Source: Hymenobacter metallicola (GTDB taxonomy: Bacteria; Bacteroidota; Bacteroidia; Cytophagales; Hymenobacteraceae). Taken from it: DNA of 64,000 nt. The notes beneath the pieces were generated by a model. The model was not told the DNA's origin. It ran no database searches and was given only the letters and a program-made list of their open reading frames with translations. Shown here piece by piece: positions 8,528 to 18,270 of this stretch. Made by a program: the position numbers and the translations under genes. Positions within the stretch are counted from its first letter, which is position 1. Each line of letters opens with the position of its first letter. The stretch is from NCBI RefSeq assembly GCF_004745645.1, contig NZ_SRMB01000001.1:310001-374000 (forward strand). The letters run 5' to 3'.

Positions 8528-10030
8528 ATGCTTAAAGTACTCCTGCCTTGCCTGGCGCTGACGGCCGGGGCGCCGCTTTCGGGTTTGGCCCAGGCCCCAA
8601 CGACGGGTTTCACTTCCTACGCCCAATTCAACGACACGCTGGTGGCCCGCTTCAACCGGGGCGACTTCCAGGCCATCGAGGCCTACGGCAGTCCGGCCCT
8701 GCAAAAGCTGGAACCCGCCGGCAGCATGACAGCTCTCCTGGGCCGCCTCCAGGCCAAAACCGGCCGTATCCTGGGTAGCAGCCCGGTGGCCGAGCGGCAG
8801 AACGTCCACGAGTTTGCCTGGCGGGGCGAAAAGCAGAACCTGCGGGTCCGCTGGGTATCGTCGGCCCCGGGCACGCTCGACGACTACTTCCTTTCCGACT
8901 TCATTGCCCAGCCCACGCCCCGGGCCACCCCGGTGCTGACCGACAACCGCCGCCGCACCCCGCTCGACCAGGCCGTCGACCGGGCCGCTACGCTCTACAT
9001 GCAGAATCCTGATGCGGTAGGCATGTCCATTGGGGTGTTTTGGCAGGGGCAGCGCTACTTCTACAATTATGGGGAGGTAGAAAAAGGCAGTGGCCGCCTG
9101 CCCTCGGCAACCACTTATTATAACATGGGCTCGGTGGCCAAAACCTTCGTGACCACGCTGCTGGCCCAGGCCGTGCTGGATAAAAAAGTGCAGCTCACCG
9201 ATGATATCCGCAAGTACTTGCCCGGGCAATATCCCAACCTGGAGTTTGAGGGGCAACCAGTGCGCCTGCTCGACCTGGCCACTCATACCTCGGGCATTCC
9301 CGGCCGGGCCCGGACCTATTCAAAGGAAACCCAGGCGAAATTCGACAAGGAGCACCAGGATATTAGAGTGAAAACGGCCTACTACAACCAGTTCACCGCC
9401 GACAGCCTGCTGCAGGCCATGCACGGCTTTCAGCTGGCCACCAAGCCCGGCACTACCTACCGCTACAACAACCTGGGCATCTTGGTGCTGCAGTTGGTCC
9501 TCGAGCGGGCGTACCAGCAGCCCTACGAGCAGCTGATTACTAGCTACGTCCAGTCGCGCTTCGGCATGAAAGACACCAAGCGGATCCTCTCGGACAAGGA
9601 GCAGACCCGCTTTGCTGTCGGCTACGAAGGCAGCCGGGCCCAGCATCATACCAATTACACCGGCTACTGGGGCGGCACCACCCTGAGCTCCACGCCCGCC
9701 GACCTGCTCACCTACGCGCAGGCCAACCTCTCGGAAAAGGAGCCCGCCGTGGAGCTGACCCATCAGCCGGCCTGGCAGGGCCGCATCGGGCTGGGCTGGA
9801 TGCTGGATACGGACCCCGCCGGGCAGCGGCGCATCTTCCATAATGGTCACTTCCCCGGCTTTAATACCCGCCTCGTGCTCTATCCCGAGCAGAATACGAG
9901 CTTCGTCATTCTGGTCAATGATAACATCAGCCAGGACCGGGTGACGGAAATGGAAGAATTCCTGAAACGGGAGTTGCCACCGGTAGCCGCTTCCAAGGGC
10001 AAGGACGCCAAGGCAGTGGGTCGCCGGTAA
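8528..10030 (+). CDS. Exported serine hydrolase, class C beta-lactamase / esterase fold
   Basis: 500 residues. A signal peptide (MLKVLLPCLALTAGAPLSGLAQA) is followed by a small N-terminal domain (residues about 25-135) resembling the DUF3887-type cystatin-like domain. The beta-lactamase domain follows. Catalytic SxxK is MGSVAKTF, the YxN motif is YRYNNLG, and the HxG of the third motif is HNGHFPGF. Members act as D-aminopeptidases, esterases or cell-wall carboxypeptidases, and rarely as true lactamases. Single-gene unit with its own terminator. Confidence 0.88.
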   Translation: MLKVLLPCLALTAGAPLSGLAQAPTTGFTSYAQFNDTLVARFNRGDFQAIEAYGSPALQKLEPAGSMTALLGRLQAKTGRILGSSPVAERQNVHEFAWRGEKQNLRVRWVSSAPGTLDDYFLSDFIAQPTPRATPVLTDNRRRTPLDQAVDRAATLYMQNPDAVGMSIGVFWQGQRYFYNYGEVEKGSGRLPSATTYYNMGSVAKTFVTTLLAQAVLDKKVQLTDDIRKYLPGQYPNLEFEGQPVRLLDLATHTSGIPGRARTYSKETQAKFDKEHQDIRVKTAYYNQFTADSLLQAMHGFQLATKPGTTYRYNNLGILVLQLVLERAYQQPYEQLITSYVQSRFGMKDTKRILSDKEQTRFAVGYEGSRAQHHTNYTGYWGGTTLSSTPADLLTYAQANLSEKEPAVELTHQPAWQGRIGLGWMLDTDPAGQRRIFHNGHFPGFNTRLVLYPEQNTSFVILVNDNISQDRVTEMEEFLKRELPPVAASKGKDAKAVGRR

Positions 10031-10051
10031 GTCGCTGCTATAGTCCTAAAG

Positions 10052-10082
10052 AAAAAGCTCTGGTTCTTGCCGGGGCTTTTTT
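10052..10082 (+). terminator. Terminator after serine hydrolase gene
   Basis: AAAAAGC...GCTTTTT with an imperfect CTCTGG/CCGGGG stem. Confidence 0.7.
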
Positions 10083-10274
10083 GTGCATGGGTAGCCTCCC
10101 AGACGGCGCTGTGCCCAGCGGCGCTAGGGAGAGGACAGACGGGTTGGCAGAGCCTGGGAAAATTTGTACTCAGGTAATACAGATGGCCAGAAACAATGGT
10201 AAGTTGCGGAACTTCCGCACGCACTTCTTTGCCCAGTCCATGGAACTTTTTTACTACCTGACTTCCTGCCCTGC

Positions 10275-10943
10275 ATGACCGACGAAGAGCGTATTACTGC
10301 CAAAATCGCCGAAATTGCTACCACAGCTGATGAGTACCCGGCCGTGGTGATTATCCACCACGTCCCGACCCGCACCGTGCGCTACCTTTCGCGCTGGGGC
10401 CTCGATTTACTGGGCGCTACCTTGGAGGAATTGATGGCCCTGGGGCCCGACTTTTCGCCCACGTATTTCAACCCCGTGGAGTCGGATGAGTACATGGCCC
10501 GGGTGTTCCAGCTCATGTACGAAAGTGGGGTACCCGACGTGCACACGTTCTACCAGCAGGTGCGCACCACCGAGCGGGAGGGCTGGAGCTGGTACCTGAC
10601 CTCCATGCGCCGCCTGCTGACCGACGAGCAGGGCGGCCCGTTGCTGGTAATGGGCATGGCCATTCCGCTGCACCCCGAAAACCACTTCGCCGCCAAGGTG
10701 CAGCGCCTGATCGACGAAAACCAGTTTTTGCGCCGCCACCGGACGGCTTTTTCCAGCCTCACAGCCCGGGAGCGGGATGTGCTGCGCCTGCTGGCCCTGG
10801 GTCACTCGGCGCCCGAAATAGCAAGCCTGCTGCATATTTCGGAACTGACTGCCGCCACCCACCGCCGCAACGTGCGTCAGAAGCTGGGCGCCACCACCGC
10901 CTTCGACCTAATGGAGTACGCCCGCGCCTTCGACCTGATTTAG
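10275..10943 (+). CDS. LuxR-family regulator with PAS-like sensor
   Basis: 222 residues. The N-terminal 140 residues form a PAS-like domain (YPAVVIIHHVPTRTVRYLSR...MGMAIPLHP). The C-terminal LuxR helix-turn-helix reads LTARERDVLRLLALGHSAPE and ends with THRRNVRQKLGA. This pairing is frequent in Bacteroidota one-component regulators that answer a small ligand. No target gene is adjacent apart from the unrelated SDR. Confidence 0.88.
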   Translation: MTDEERITAKIAEIATTADEYPAVVIIHHVPTRTVRYLSRWGLDLLGATLEELMALGPDFSPTYFNPVESDEYMARVFQLMYESGVPDVHTFYQQVRTTEREGWSWYLTSMRRLLTDEQGGPLLVMGMAIPLHPENHFAAKVQRLIDENQFLRRHRTAFSSLTARERDVLRLLALGHSAPEIASLLHISELTAATHRRNVRQKLGATTAFDLMEYARAFDLI

Positions 10944-10992
10944 CGGCGAGGCAGTGGAGCTACCTCCCGGTTATCGAAAGTATTTCACTAAT

Positions 10993-11020
10993 AAAGCCCG
11001 GCAGCCTGCTGGGCTTTTTT
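10993..11020 (+). terminator. Terminator after LuxR gene
   Basis: Stem AGCCCGGCAG / CTGCTGGGCT followed by six T. Confidence 0.8.
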
Positions 11021-11073
11021 ACTGGTATGCTGGGGGCGAAAGTCCGCTAGGAATTATGCAGGGGCCTTGCTGC

Positions 11074-12057
11074 TTAGTGGGCTTTGCGGGGCCAGGCCAG
11101 CAGCCCCACGGCCAGGCCAGCTACCAAGGCGGCCCCCAGCCACTGCCCGTTGCGCGGCGTAGCGGGCTGCCGCCACCCCCCGGAAATATCGGCTCCGTGC
11201 GGGGCAGGGTTGGGTTCAAACAGGCTGTTTTCGCCCACGGGCGCGGGTTTGGCTTGCTGGAAATAGGTGTCGAAGAGGCGGCGGCCGGCGTGGTCGATGA
11301 GGCCGGGAGCCAGGGCATAGGTCCAGCGCAGCAGATAGGCCGGCCAGCCCACCATGGTGGTGCGGCGTGGCCGCTTAGCCACCGCCACAATGGTATCGGC
11401 CACTTTCTGCGCTGGAAATACCGGTGGAGCGGGCTTGATAACGCGGCCCACATAGTTGGCTCCGTGCTGGAAGCCGGGCGTGTCGATATAGGAAGGGTGC
11501 ACGTCGCAGACGTGGATGCGGGGCTCGTTGCTGAGTTCGGTGCGCAGCGTGTCCATCAGGCCCCGCAGGCCATACTTGCTGGCGCTGTAGGAAGCCGTGT
11601 AGGCCTCGGGCACCCAGGCACCCAGCGAAATAACGTTGATGAGCGTGCCGTAGCCCTGGCGGCGAAAGTGGGGCAGGGCGCAGTGGGCCCCGTAGAGGTA
11701 GCCCAGCAGGTTGAGCTGAATAACCCGTTCGTGGGCATCTAGGGGCACTTCCTCAAACCGCCCAACGGCCCCGCTACCGGCATTATTAACCCAGATGTCA
11801 ATGTGGCCCGCAAACGCCAGGGCGGCTTTGGTCAGGTCCTGCACGGCGGCAGCATCGGTGACGTCGGTAGGCACGGCCAGGGCGCGGGCCCCCAGCTCCT
11901 CACACTCATCCACTACTTCGGCCAGGACGTGGGCCCGGCGGGCGGCCAGCACCAGCGTGGCACCGTGCTCGGCAAAGGTGAGGGCCGTGGCGCGGCCAAT
12001 GCCACTGGTGGCGCCGGTAATAACCACCACGGCGTGGCGAAGAGACAGGGGTTTCAT
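11074..12057 (-). CDS. Short-chain dehydrogenase/reductase with C-terminal hydrophobic tail
   Basis: 327 residues from the ATG at 12057. The Rossmann dinucleotide loop is TGATSGIG, the NNAG motif is VNNAGSG, the catalytic Ser lies in ISLGAW and YxxxK is YSASK. After the SDR core comes an extension ending in a hydrophobic stretch (LGAALVAGLAVGLLAW) and a basic end, suggesting a membrane anchor. Family knowledge: NAD(P)-dependent oxidoreductases; this subgroup is often annotated only as SDR. The upstream frame extension to 12210 is unlikely coding. Confidence 0.87.
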   Translation of the reverse strand: MKPLSLRHAVVVITGATSGIGRATALTFAEHGATLVLAARRAHVLAEVVDECEELGARALAVPTDVTDAAAVQDLTKAALAFAGHIDIWVNNAGSGAVGRFEEVPLDAHERVIQLNLLGYLYGAHCALPHFRRQGYGTLINVISLGAWVPEAYTASYSASKYGLRGLMDTLRTELSNEPRIHVCDVHPSYIDTPGFQHGANYVGRVIKPAPPVFPAQKVADTIVAVAKRPRRTTMVGWPAYLLRWTYALAPGLIDHAGRRLFDTYFQQAKPAPVGENSLFEPNPAPHGADISGGWRQPATPRNGQWLGAALVAGLAVGLLAWPRKAH

Positions 12058-12208
12058 AGCAGGGCGTAGCGGATAAGGTAGGCTTGGTTTAACGCGCCGT
12101 AGCCACTGGGGTTCAGCAGGAGGTGAAATGGGCGGCCAGCTGCGGTAGTGTTCGTAGCCATTCTGCGCGCCGCCACCCGCTATTTTGCACCGAAGCAGGT
12201 CTAAAAGC

Positions 12209-12250
12209 AAAAAAAGCCCTGTACCACCAACGTGGTACAGGGCTTTTTTT
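12209..12250. terminator. Bidirectional terminator downstream of amylase gene
   Basis: Stem AGCCCTGTACCAC / GTGGTACAGGGCT with A and T runs on either side. On the minus strand it follows the amylase stop. Confidence 0.85.
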
Positions 12251-12328
12251 GCGGCCTTGGAACAAGAGTCAAATTTCTTTTCGGCGCTACTCCTGGTTGG
12301 CCGCTAGCCGCTTACGGATGCTCACTGA

Positions 12329-14878
12329 CTAGTGAGTCACTTGCAGACGCTGCACTGACACGGCGCTGCCGGCCTGAATGCGCAAAAAGTAGACGCCCTG
12401 AGTCCAGGTGCTCGTATTCAGGGTGAGGCTCTTGCCGGCAAAAGATACGGTGTGCACCAGGCGCCCCTGCAGGTCGTAGACCTGCACCCGGGCGCTGGCC
12501 GCGGGCTGGCTTAACTCCAGCCGAACCTGCGCCTGGGCCGGGTTGGGGTAGAGCTGGGGCACAAAATTCGCCGAAGCGCCGGCCGTTGGGGTTGGCTGGG
12601 CGGGGACCAGTTGCAGCACCCAGGTCTGGTTGGCCCCCAGGGCGCTCAGGCTCGGCGTCCAGGTGCTGAAGCCGCCCTGGGCATTCAGCGTGACCGTGCC
12701 CGCGGCCTGCCCCGAGAGCAGCTCCGTAACGCGGTACGTACCGGCCGGCAGCGTCGAGATATTGACCGACAAGGCGGGGTTACTGACCGGGCTGTTACCC
12801 ATATTGGCCACCGTTACCACAGCCTCCTGGTTGAACACGCGCGCGTAGCCGAGCAAAGGCGTGGCCGAAGCCGTAACGGGCAGCACGTAGCCCTTGCGCA
12901 GGGCTTCGTGGGTGTTGCGCAGGCGAATCAGCTGCTTGTAGTGGTTGAATAGGGAAGTGGGGTCAGCCTGCTGGGTGGCTACGTTAAACTGGGCGTAGTT
13001 GCTGTTCAGGGCCCGCCAGGGCGTGCCGGTGGTAAAGCCCGCGTTGGGGCCCGCCGTCCACTGCATCGGCTTGCGCTTTTCCTCGTCGGCGCCGGCGCCG
13101 AGCATACCTACTTCCTCTCCGTAATACAGGAAGGGCACGCCGGGCATGGTCAGGTACAGGGCCGCGGCCTGCTTCATGCGGGCTTGGTCGCCGCCCAAGG
13201 TATTGAAGATGCGGTTCTGGTCGTGGTTGCTCAGGAACGTGCCGTACTGCAGGCGGGGGTAGCTGGCGTCCACGGTGGCCAGCTGGTTGCGCAGGGCGCT
13301 GGGGTTGCCGGCTTGCAGGCTGCTCACAATGGCGGCCGACAAGTCAAACTCGAAGCAGGCGTCGAGGCGCTGGTTTACCACGTAGGGCACGACCTGCGGG
13401 GTACTCGACCACGCCTCGCCGATGGTAAACGCGTTGGGGTTCACGGCGCGTACCGAGTCGTGGAATTCTTCCAGCACGCTGAAGGTGCCGGGCGTATTTT
13501 CGTTCACGGTGCCGTCTTCCACCAGGAATTTCACCGCGTCGAGGCGGTAGCCATCCACGCCCTTGCGCAGCCAGAAGCGCGTGGCATCCCACATGGCGGC
13601 CTTCAGCTGAGGGTTGCGCCAGTTTAGGTCGGGCATGCCGCTGTAGAAGTAGCCGTAGTAGTAGCTGCCGTTGCGCAGGTACCAGCCCAGGCCCGGGTTG
13701 GTGGTCGACCAGCGGTACCAGTCGCGGTAGGAGTTGGTCGGTGAGCTGGCCGCCTGCTGGAACCAGGGGTGCTGGTCGGAGGTGTGGTTGAGCACCAGGT
13801 CGATGATAACCTTGATGCCGCGGGCGTGGGCCGCGGCCAAAAACGCCTCAAACTCGGCCATCGTGCCGTAGTCGGCTTCGGTGGCTTTGTAGTTGGTCAC
13901 GTCGTAGCCGTGGTAGCTCGGCGACTCCATCATGGGCATCAGCCACAGGGCCGTTACGCCCAGGTCGGTCGTGGTGCTGGGGTTGCCGTCGTTGAGGTAG
14001 TCGAGCTTTTGAGTCAGGCCCACGAAGTCGCCTTTGCCGTCGCCGTTCGAGTCGTAGAAGCTGCGCACGAAGATTTCGTAGAACACCGCGTCGTTCCACC
14101 AGTGCGTGTCGTAGCCGGTAAGCGTGGGGCTGCAGGTCTGGCAGGTGCTAAAGCAAACCGCTGGGGCCGTGTTGGAAGCAGCCGTCGCTTCGTAGACGCG
14201 GGCCCGGGCCCCGGTTCCGGTCCCGTCGTCGAGGCCGCAGGCGGCGGGCACCGTCTCGGTGTCGGCGGCCGTGGTGCCGTTCACGAAGCGGTAGAGGAAG
14301 CGGCCGGGAGCGGGCAGGGCCACCTGGGCCTCGTAGATTTCGTCGCCGTTGGTGTCGGTCAGGGCAATGGAAGTAGGGTCCCAGTTGCCGGCGTAGCCCG
14401 CCAGAGTCTGAAAATTACCCATCACGTGCACCCCGGCCCGCGGCACCGTTTGCCCGCGCATGTTCACCTGGAACGTAACCAGGGTGGGGCAGCCGCCGAA
14501 GGCTACGGCCGGCAGGCGCAGGGCTGTGCTGCCCAACGTCACCTGACGGTTCACGTTGCCGCCGCCATCGGCCACGCCGCAGCTGGCGGGGGGCAGTTCG
14601 GCTCCGCCCCAGGCATTGCCGTTCACAAACTTGTAGAGGTAGATGCCCGCGGGCACGTTCACCGTCACCTCATATATCCGGTCATTGTCCGCGTCGGTGA
14701 GCTGGGTAGTCGCCGGGTTCCAGTCGGCGCCGAAGCCGGCGGCGGCCTGAAAGTTGCCGGCCACGTGTACGCCGCTGGCCGCCACGGTTTGCTGGCGCAT
14801 GTCGACGCGGAAAGTGAGTTGCACGGCCCGGGCGCCCAGGCTAGTGAGCAGCAGGGCAAGCAGTAAAATGTGTTTCAT
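12329..14878 (-). CDS. Secreted GH13 alpha-amylase with T9SS sorting domain
   Basis: 849 residues from the ATG at 14878 (signal MKHILLLALLLTSLGARA). Two tandem domains of about 110 residues, each beginning TFxVxMRxQTV, resemble starch-binding / N-terminal amylase modules. The GH13 barrel then starts near WWNDAVFYEIFVRSFYD. All four conserved regions are present: DLVLNHTSD (about residue 357), GYRLDAVKF (about 439), TIGEAW (about 486) and FLSNHDQN (about 551). A C-terminal beta domain and a T9SS tail (YPNPAQAQVRLEL...VQRLQVTH) follow. Extracellular starch or maltodextrin hydrolysis is the likely role. No SusC/D partners lie nearby. Confidence 0.92.
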   Translation of the reverse strand: MKHILLLALLLTSLGARAVQLTFRVDMRQQTVAASGVHVAGNFQAAAGFGADWNPATTQLTDADNDRIYEVTVNVPAGIYLYKFVNGNAWGGAELPPASCGVADGGGNVNRQVTLGSTALRLPAVAFGGCPTLVTFQVNMRGQTVPRAGVHVMGNFQTLAGYAGNWDPTSIALTDTNGDEIYEAQVALPAPGRFLYRFVNGTTAADTETVPAACGLDDGTGTGARARVYEATAASNTAPAVCFSTCQTCSPTLTGYDTHWWNDAVFYEIFVRSFYDSNGDGKGDFVGLTQKLDYLNDGNPSTTTDLGVTALWLMPMMESPSYHGYDVTNYKATEADYGTMAEFEAFLAAAHARGIKVIIDLVLNHTSDQHPWFQQAASSPTNSYRDWYRWSTTNPGLGWYLRNGSYYYGYFYSGMPDLNWRNPQLKAAMWDATRFWLRKGVDGYRLDAVKFLVEDGTVNENTPGTFSVLEEFHDSVRAVNPNAFTIGEAWSSTPQVVPYVVNQRLDACFEFDLSAAIVSSLQAGNPSALRNQLATVDASYPRLQYGTFLSNHDQNRIFNTLGGDQARMKQAAALYLTMPGVPFLYYGEEVGMLGAGADEEKRKPMQWTAGPNAGFTTGTPWRALNSNYAQFNVATQQADPTSLFNHYKQLIRLRNTHEALRKGYVLPVTASATPLLGYARVFNQEAVVTVANMGNSPVSNPALSVNISTLPAGTYRVTELLSGQAAGTVTLNAQGGFSTWTPSLSALGANQTWVLQLVPAQPTPTAGASANFVPQLYPNPAQAQVRLELSQPAASARVQVYDLQGRLVHTVSFAGKSLTLNTSTWTQGVYFLRIQAGSAVSVQRLQVTH

Positions 14879-15055
14879 TAAGCAGGTGTGAGAAGCAGAA
14901 AAAACAACGCAAGAAAAAACAGTCAACTATCCCACTAAAGATAGGGCGAAATCAGCAAATCGGCGGGAAATAAAGTTAGTTTGCCCGGGACATTGGCTCC
15001 ATCAAAAGCGCAAACGGCGTTACATTTAGGCTCCACCAACCTGATTTTTCTAGCC

Positions 15056-16837
15056 GTGAAGCACTTGATTCTGTCGGCGGCCCTGGCGGCCAGCCTGCTG
15101 GGTACCCTGATGAGCACCACCACTGCGCCCCCGGCGGCCGACTCGCCGGCCCTGGCCACTCTGTTCGACAAGTACTGGGACGAGCGGGCCAGGCTTTATC
15201 CGCTGGAGGCTACGTCCCAGGGCGACAACCGCTACAACGACCAGCTGCCCAACGACGGCACCCTGGCCTACCGCCAGGCCCAGCAGCAGTTTTTCCGGCA
15301 GTACCTCGACCAGCTCAAGAAGTTTGACCGCGCCAAGCTTTCTGAAAATGACCGGGTGAGCTACGACATCTTTCTCTACGAGATGCAGATGCGCCTGGAA
15401 GGCCTCAAGCTCAATTCCTGGATGATGCCCTTCACCCAGTTTAGCGGCCTGCCGATTTCCCTGGCCCAGTACGGCGCCGGCTCGGGCAACCAGCCCTTTA
15501 AAACCACCCAGGACTACGACAACTGGCTGGGCCGGGTGCGGGCCTACCCCGTGTGGGCCGATACGGCCATCAGCAACTTTCGCCGCGGCATGAAAGCTGG
15601 CGTCGTGATGCCCCGCCCGCTGGTGGAAAAGATGCTGCCCCAGCTCCAGGCCATGGTCACGCCCGACCCAACCAAGAGCATTTTCTACGGCCCCGTAGCC
15701 AAGTTTCCGGCCGGGGTGCCCGCCGCCGACCAGCAACGCCTGACTGCGGCCTACCAGCAGGCCATCAAGGAGCAGGTGGTGCCCACCTACCAGAAACTGC
15801 ACGACTTTCTGAAAAACGAGTACCTGCCCAAGGCCCGTACCACGACCGGCATTTCGGCCGTGCCCGGCGGCCCCGATATGTACCGCTACGCCGTCAAGTT
15901 CTGGACTACCACGGATAAAAAGCCCGAGGAAATCTACCAGACTGGTCTGGCCGAGGTGAAGCGCATCCGGCAGGAGATGGAGAAAATCAAGGCGGAAGTG
16001 GGCTTCAAAGGCGACCTGAACGCCTTCTTTGCCTACCTTAATACCGACCCCAAGTTCATGCCCTTCAAAACGGCCGACGAGGTGCTGAACAACTACCGGA
16101 GCATTCAGGCCAAAATTGACCCCAATCTGAAGAAGATGTTTGGCCGGGTGCCCAAAACCGGCTTCGAGGTGCGGCAGACGGAAGCCTTCCGCGCGGCCTC
16201 GGCCTCGGCCCAGTACAACCGCGGCCTGGCCGACGGCTCCCGGCCCGGCATTTTCTACGTGCCCATCCTCGACCCTGCCAAGTACAACGTGACCCGGGGC
16301 ATGGAGTCGTTGTTTTTGCACGAGGCTATTCCGGGCCACCACTACCAGATTGCCCTGCAGCAGGAAAACGAGCAACTGCCCAAATTTCGCCGCTTCGGCT
16401 TTTACAGCGCCTTTAGCGAAGGGTGGGCGCTCTACACCGAGAGCCTGGGCAAAGAGCTGGGCCTCTACACCGACCCGTACCAGCGCATGGGGGCCCTGAA
16501 CGGGGAGATGCACCGGGCCATTCGCCTCGTGGTCGACGTGGGCATGCATACCAAGAATATGACCCGCGAGCAGGCCATTCAGTACATGATGGCCAACCGT
16601 TCCATCGACGAGCAGGCGGCTACAGCCGAAATTGAGCGGTATATGGCCTGGCCGGGGCAGGCGTTGGCTTACAAGACCGGGCAGATGAAAATTATCGGCC
16701 TGCGCAGCAAGTATCAGCAGCAGCTAGGCGCGAAGTTCAAGCTCAGCGCCTTCCACGACGAGTTGCTGGAAAATGCCGCCATGCCCCTCGACCTGGCCGA
16801 GAAGACCATGGACGCCTGGGCCGCCACGCAGAAGTAA
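15056..16837 (+). CDS. DUF885 family exported protein
   Basis: About 593 residues if translation starts at the GTG at 15056, which gives a signal peptide (KHLILSAALAASLLGTLMS); the ATG at 14981 would add 25 residues before it. The family signature HEAIPGHHYQIAL (about nt 16320-16355) is present, together with FSEGWALYTESLG shortly after, the pattern of zinc-peptidase-like DUF885 proteins. Length matches the family. Presumed periplasmic or lipid-facing peptidase; the substrate is not known. Confidence 0.85.
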   Translation: MKHLILSAALAASLLGTLMSTTTAPPAADSPALATLFDKYWDERARLYPLEATSQGDNRYNDQLPNDGTLAYRQAQQQFFRQYLDQLKKFDRAKLSENDRVSYDIFLYEMQMRLEGLKLNSWMMPFTQFSGLPISLAQYGAGSGNQPFKTTQDYDNWLGRVRAYPVWADTAISNFRRGMKAGVVMPRPLVEKMLPQLQAMVTPDPTKSIFYGPVAKFPAGVPAADQQRLTAAYQQAIKEQVVPTYQKLHDFLKNEYLPKARTTTGISAVPGGPDMYRYAVKFWTTTDKKPEEIYQTGLAEVKRIRQEMEKIKAEVGFKGDLNAFFAYLNTDPKFMPFKTADEVLNNYRSIQAKIDPNLKKMFGRVPKTGFEVRQTEAFRAASASAQYNRGLADGSRPGIFYVPILDPAKYNVTRGMESLFLHEAIPGHHYQIALQQENEQLPKFRRFGFYSAFSEGWALYTESLGKELGLYTDPYQRMGALNGEMHRAIRLVVDVGMHTKNMTREQAIQYMMANRSIDEQAATAEIERYMAWPGQALAYKTGQMKIIGLRSKYQQQLGAKFKLSAFHDELLENAAMPLDLAEKTMDAWAATQK

Positions 16838-16868
16838 AGAATGAGCCAAGCCGGATAGCTCGTTGAGC

Positions 16869-16902
16869 AAAGCCCTGTGCCGAACGGTACAGGGCTTTTT
16901 TT
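16869..16902 (+). terminator. Terminator after DUF885 gene
   Basis: Stem AGCCCTGT / ACAGGGCT followed by seven T. Confidence 0.8.
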
Positions 16903-17194
16903 ATGCGGCATACTTTCGGTGAAGCTGCCAGGAGCCGAACGGGCTTGCAGTGTCGACGAGACAAAAACTAAATGTTCTGGGTTTAGAAACAAGGATGCCT
17001 CTGCCACCGCGTTGCCTACCCGCAAGGGCGGGCTTGGGCCACCTGCGGAAAGCCCACCACGAACTGGCCACAGACGCGCTTTGCCGAGCGCCAGAGACGC
17101 TAGGACGAATAGCAGGGCTTATAGGCAGTATTTGGGTAACTGCGAAGGTACTTCTGCCCGTAAACAGGTACACCAAACCAAAACTCCTATAGCT

Positions 17195-18202
17195 ATGAAA
17201 GAAGATACCATGCTCAGCCGCCGCAAAGTAATTAGTGGGCTAGGCGCCAGTTTGGCGGTGGCCGCCGTGAGCCCCGTGCTGGGCGCTGATGATGCTAGCA
17301 ATGCCGCCGAAACGGCCGCCGAACCTCTGAAAGACCCCACTACTGCCTACCCCAAGCCGCCGTTTAAGAGTCAGTCGCAGCCCTGGCCGGGCCTGGCTTC
17401 GCAAATGGACCCCAAGCCCGACCACGGCGAGAAAAGCTACAAAGGCTCGGGCCGCCTCAAGGGCCGCAAAGCCCTGATTACCGGCGGCGACTCGGGCATG
17501 GGCCGGGCCGCGGCCATAGCCTACGCCCGCGAAGGCGCCGACGTGGCCATCAACTACCTGCCCGCTGAAGAGGCCGATGCCAAGGAGGTTATTGCCCTAA
17601 TCAAGGCCGAAGGCCGCAAGGCCGTAGCCATTCCCGGCGACCTGCGCGACGAGGCTTTCTGCAAACGCATGGTCGATGAGGCCGTGCGGCAGCTCGGCGG
17701 CCTGGATATTCTGGTCAACAACGCCGCCCGGCAACAGCAGCGCCAGTCGATTCTGGACCTGACGACGGAGGACTTCGACGCGACGATGAAAACCAATATC
17801 TACGCCCCGTTCTGGACCATTAAAGCGGCCTTGCCTCACCTGAAGCCGGGCTCGGCCATTATCGGCACGACCTCTGAGCAGGCGACCGACCCGTCGGAAA
17901 ACCTCTACGACTACGCCCAAACCAAAGCCGCCACGACCAACTACGTTCGTTCCCTAGCCAAACAGCTCGCCCCGAAAGGCATTCGGGTCAACGGCGTGGC
18001 GCCGGGCCCCATCTGGACGCCCCTGCAGGTGAGCGGCGGGGCCACGCAGGAGAAGCTGGTGAAGTTCGGCGGCGACACGCCCATGAAGCGCCCCGGCCAG
18101 CCGGCCGAGCTGGCCTCCATCTACGTGCAGCTCGCCGACCCCATGGCGAGCTACGCCACCGGCCAGGTGTACGGTGCCAGCGGCGGTGCCGGCATGCCGT
18201 AG
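17195..18202 (+). CDS. Tat-exported short-chain dehydrogenase
   Basis: 335 residues from the ATG at 17195. The N-terminus holds a twin-arginine-like signal: SRRKVISGLGASLAVAAV. A Pro-rich linker is followed by an SDR core: TGGDSGMG loop, LVNNAARQ, catalytic YDYAQTK (YxxxK) and VAPGPIWTP. The closest described relatives are the YghA/GspO-like general stress SDRs, which share the linker KPPFKSQSQPWPG and the DHGEKSYKGSG entry. Export of a folded, cofactor-loaded SDR would explain the Tat signal. The 290 bp upstream hold no recognised gene. Confidence 0.88.
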   Translation: MKEDTMLSRRKVISGLGASLAVAAVSPVLGADDASNAAETAAEPLKDPTTAYPKPPFKSQSQPWPGLASQMDPKPDHGEKSYKGSGRLKGRKALITGGDSGMGRAAAIAYAREGADVAINYLPAEEADAKEVIALIKAEGRKAVAIPGDLRDEAFCKRMVDEAVRQLGGLDILVNNAARQQQRQSILDLTTEDFDATMKTNIYAPFWTIKAALPHLKPGSAIIGTTSEQATDPSENLYDYAQTKAATTNYVRSLAKQLAPKGIRVNGVAPGPIWTPLQVSGGATQEKLVKFGGDTPMKRPGQPAELASIYVQLADPMASYATGQVYGASGGAGMP

Positions 18203-18221
18203 GCAACCTGCCTTTCGTAGG

Positions 18222-18257
18222 AAAAGCGCCCTGGTGGAAGCCGAGGCGCTTTTTTTA
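18222..18257 (+). terminator. Terminator after Tat-SDR gene
   Basis: AAAAGCGCC...GGCGCTTTTTTT. The loop is long, but the outer stem and U-tract are good. Confidence 0.7.
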
Positions 18258-18270
18258 TGGAGTCCGGGGC

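Noticed and set aside
9001..10030. True antibiotic beta-lactamase
   Set aside because: SxxK, YxN and HxG are present, but the family is dominated by esterases and peptidases and the N-terminal accessory domain is not typical of AmpC.
15050..16549. 499-codon minus-strand frame opposite the DUF885 gene
   Set aside because: Shadow of high-GC coding DNA; the plus strand carries the HEAIPGHH signature.
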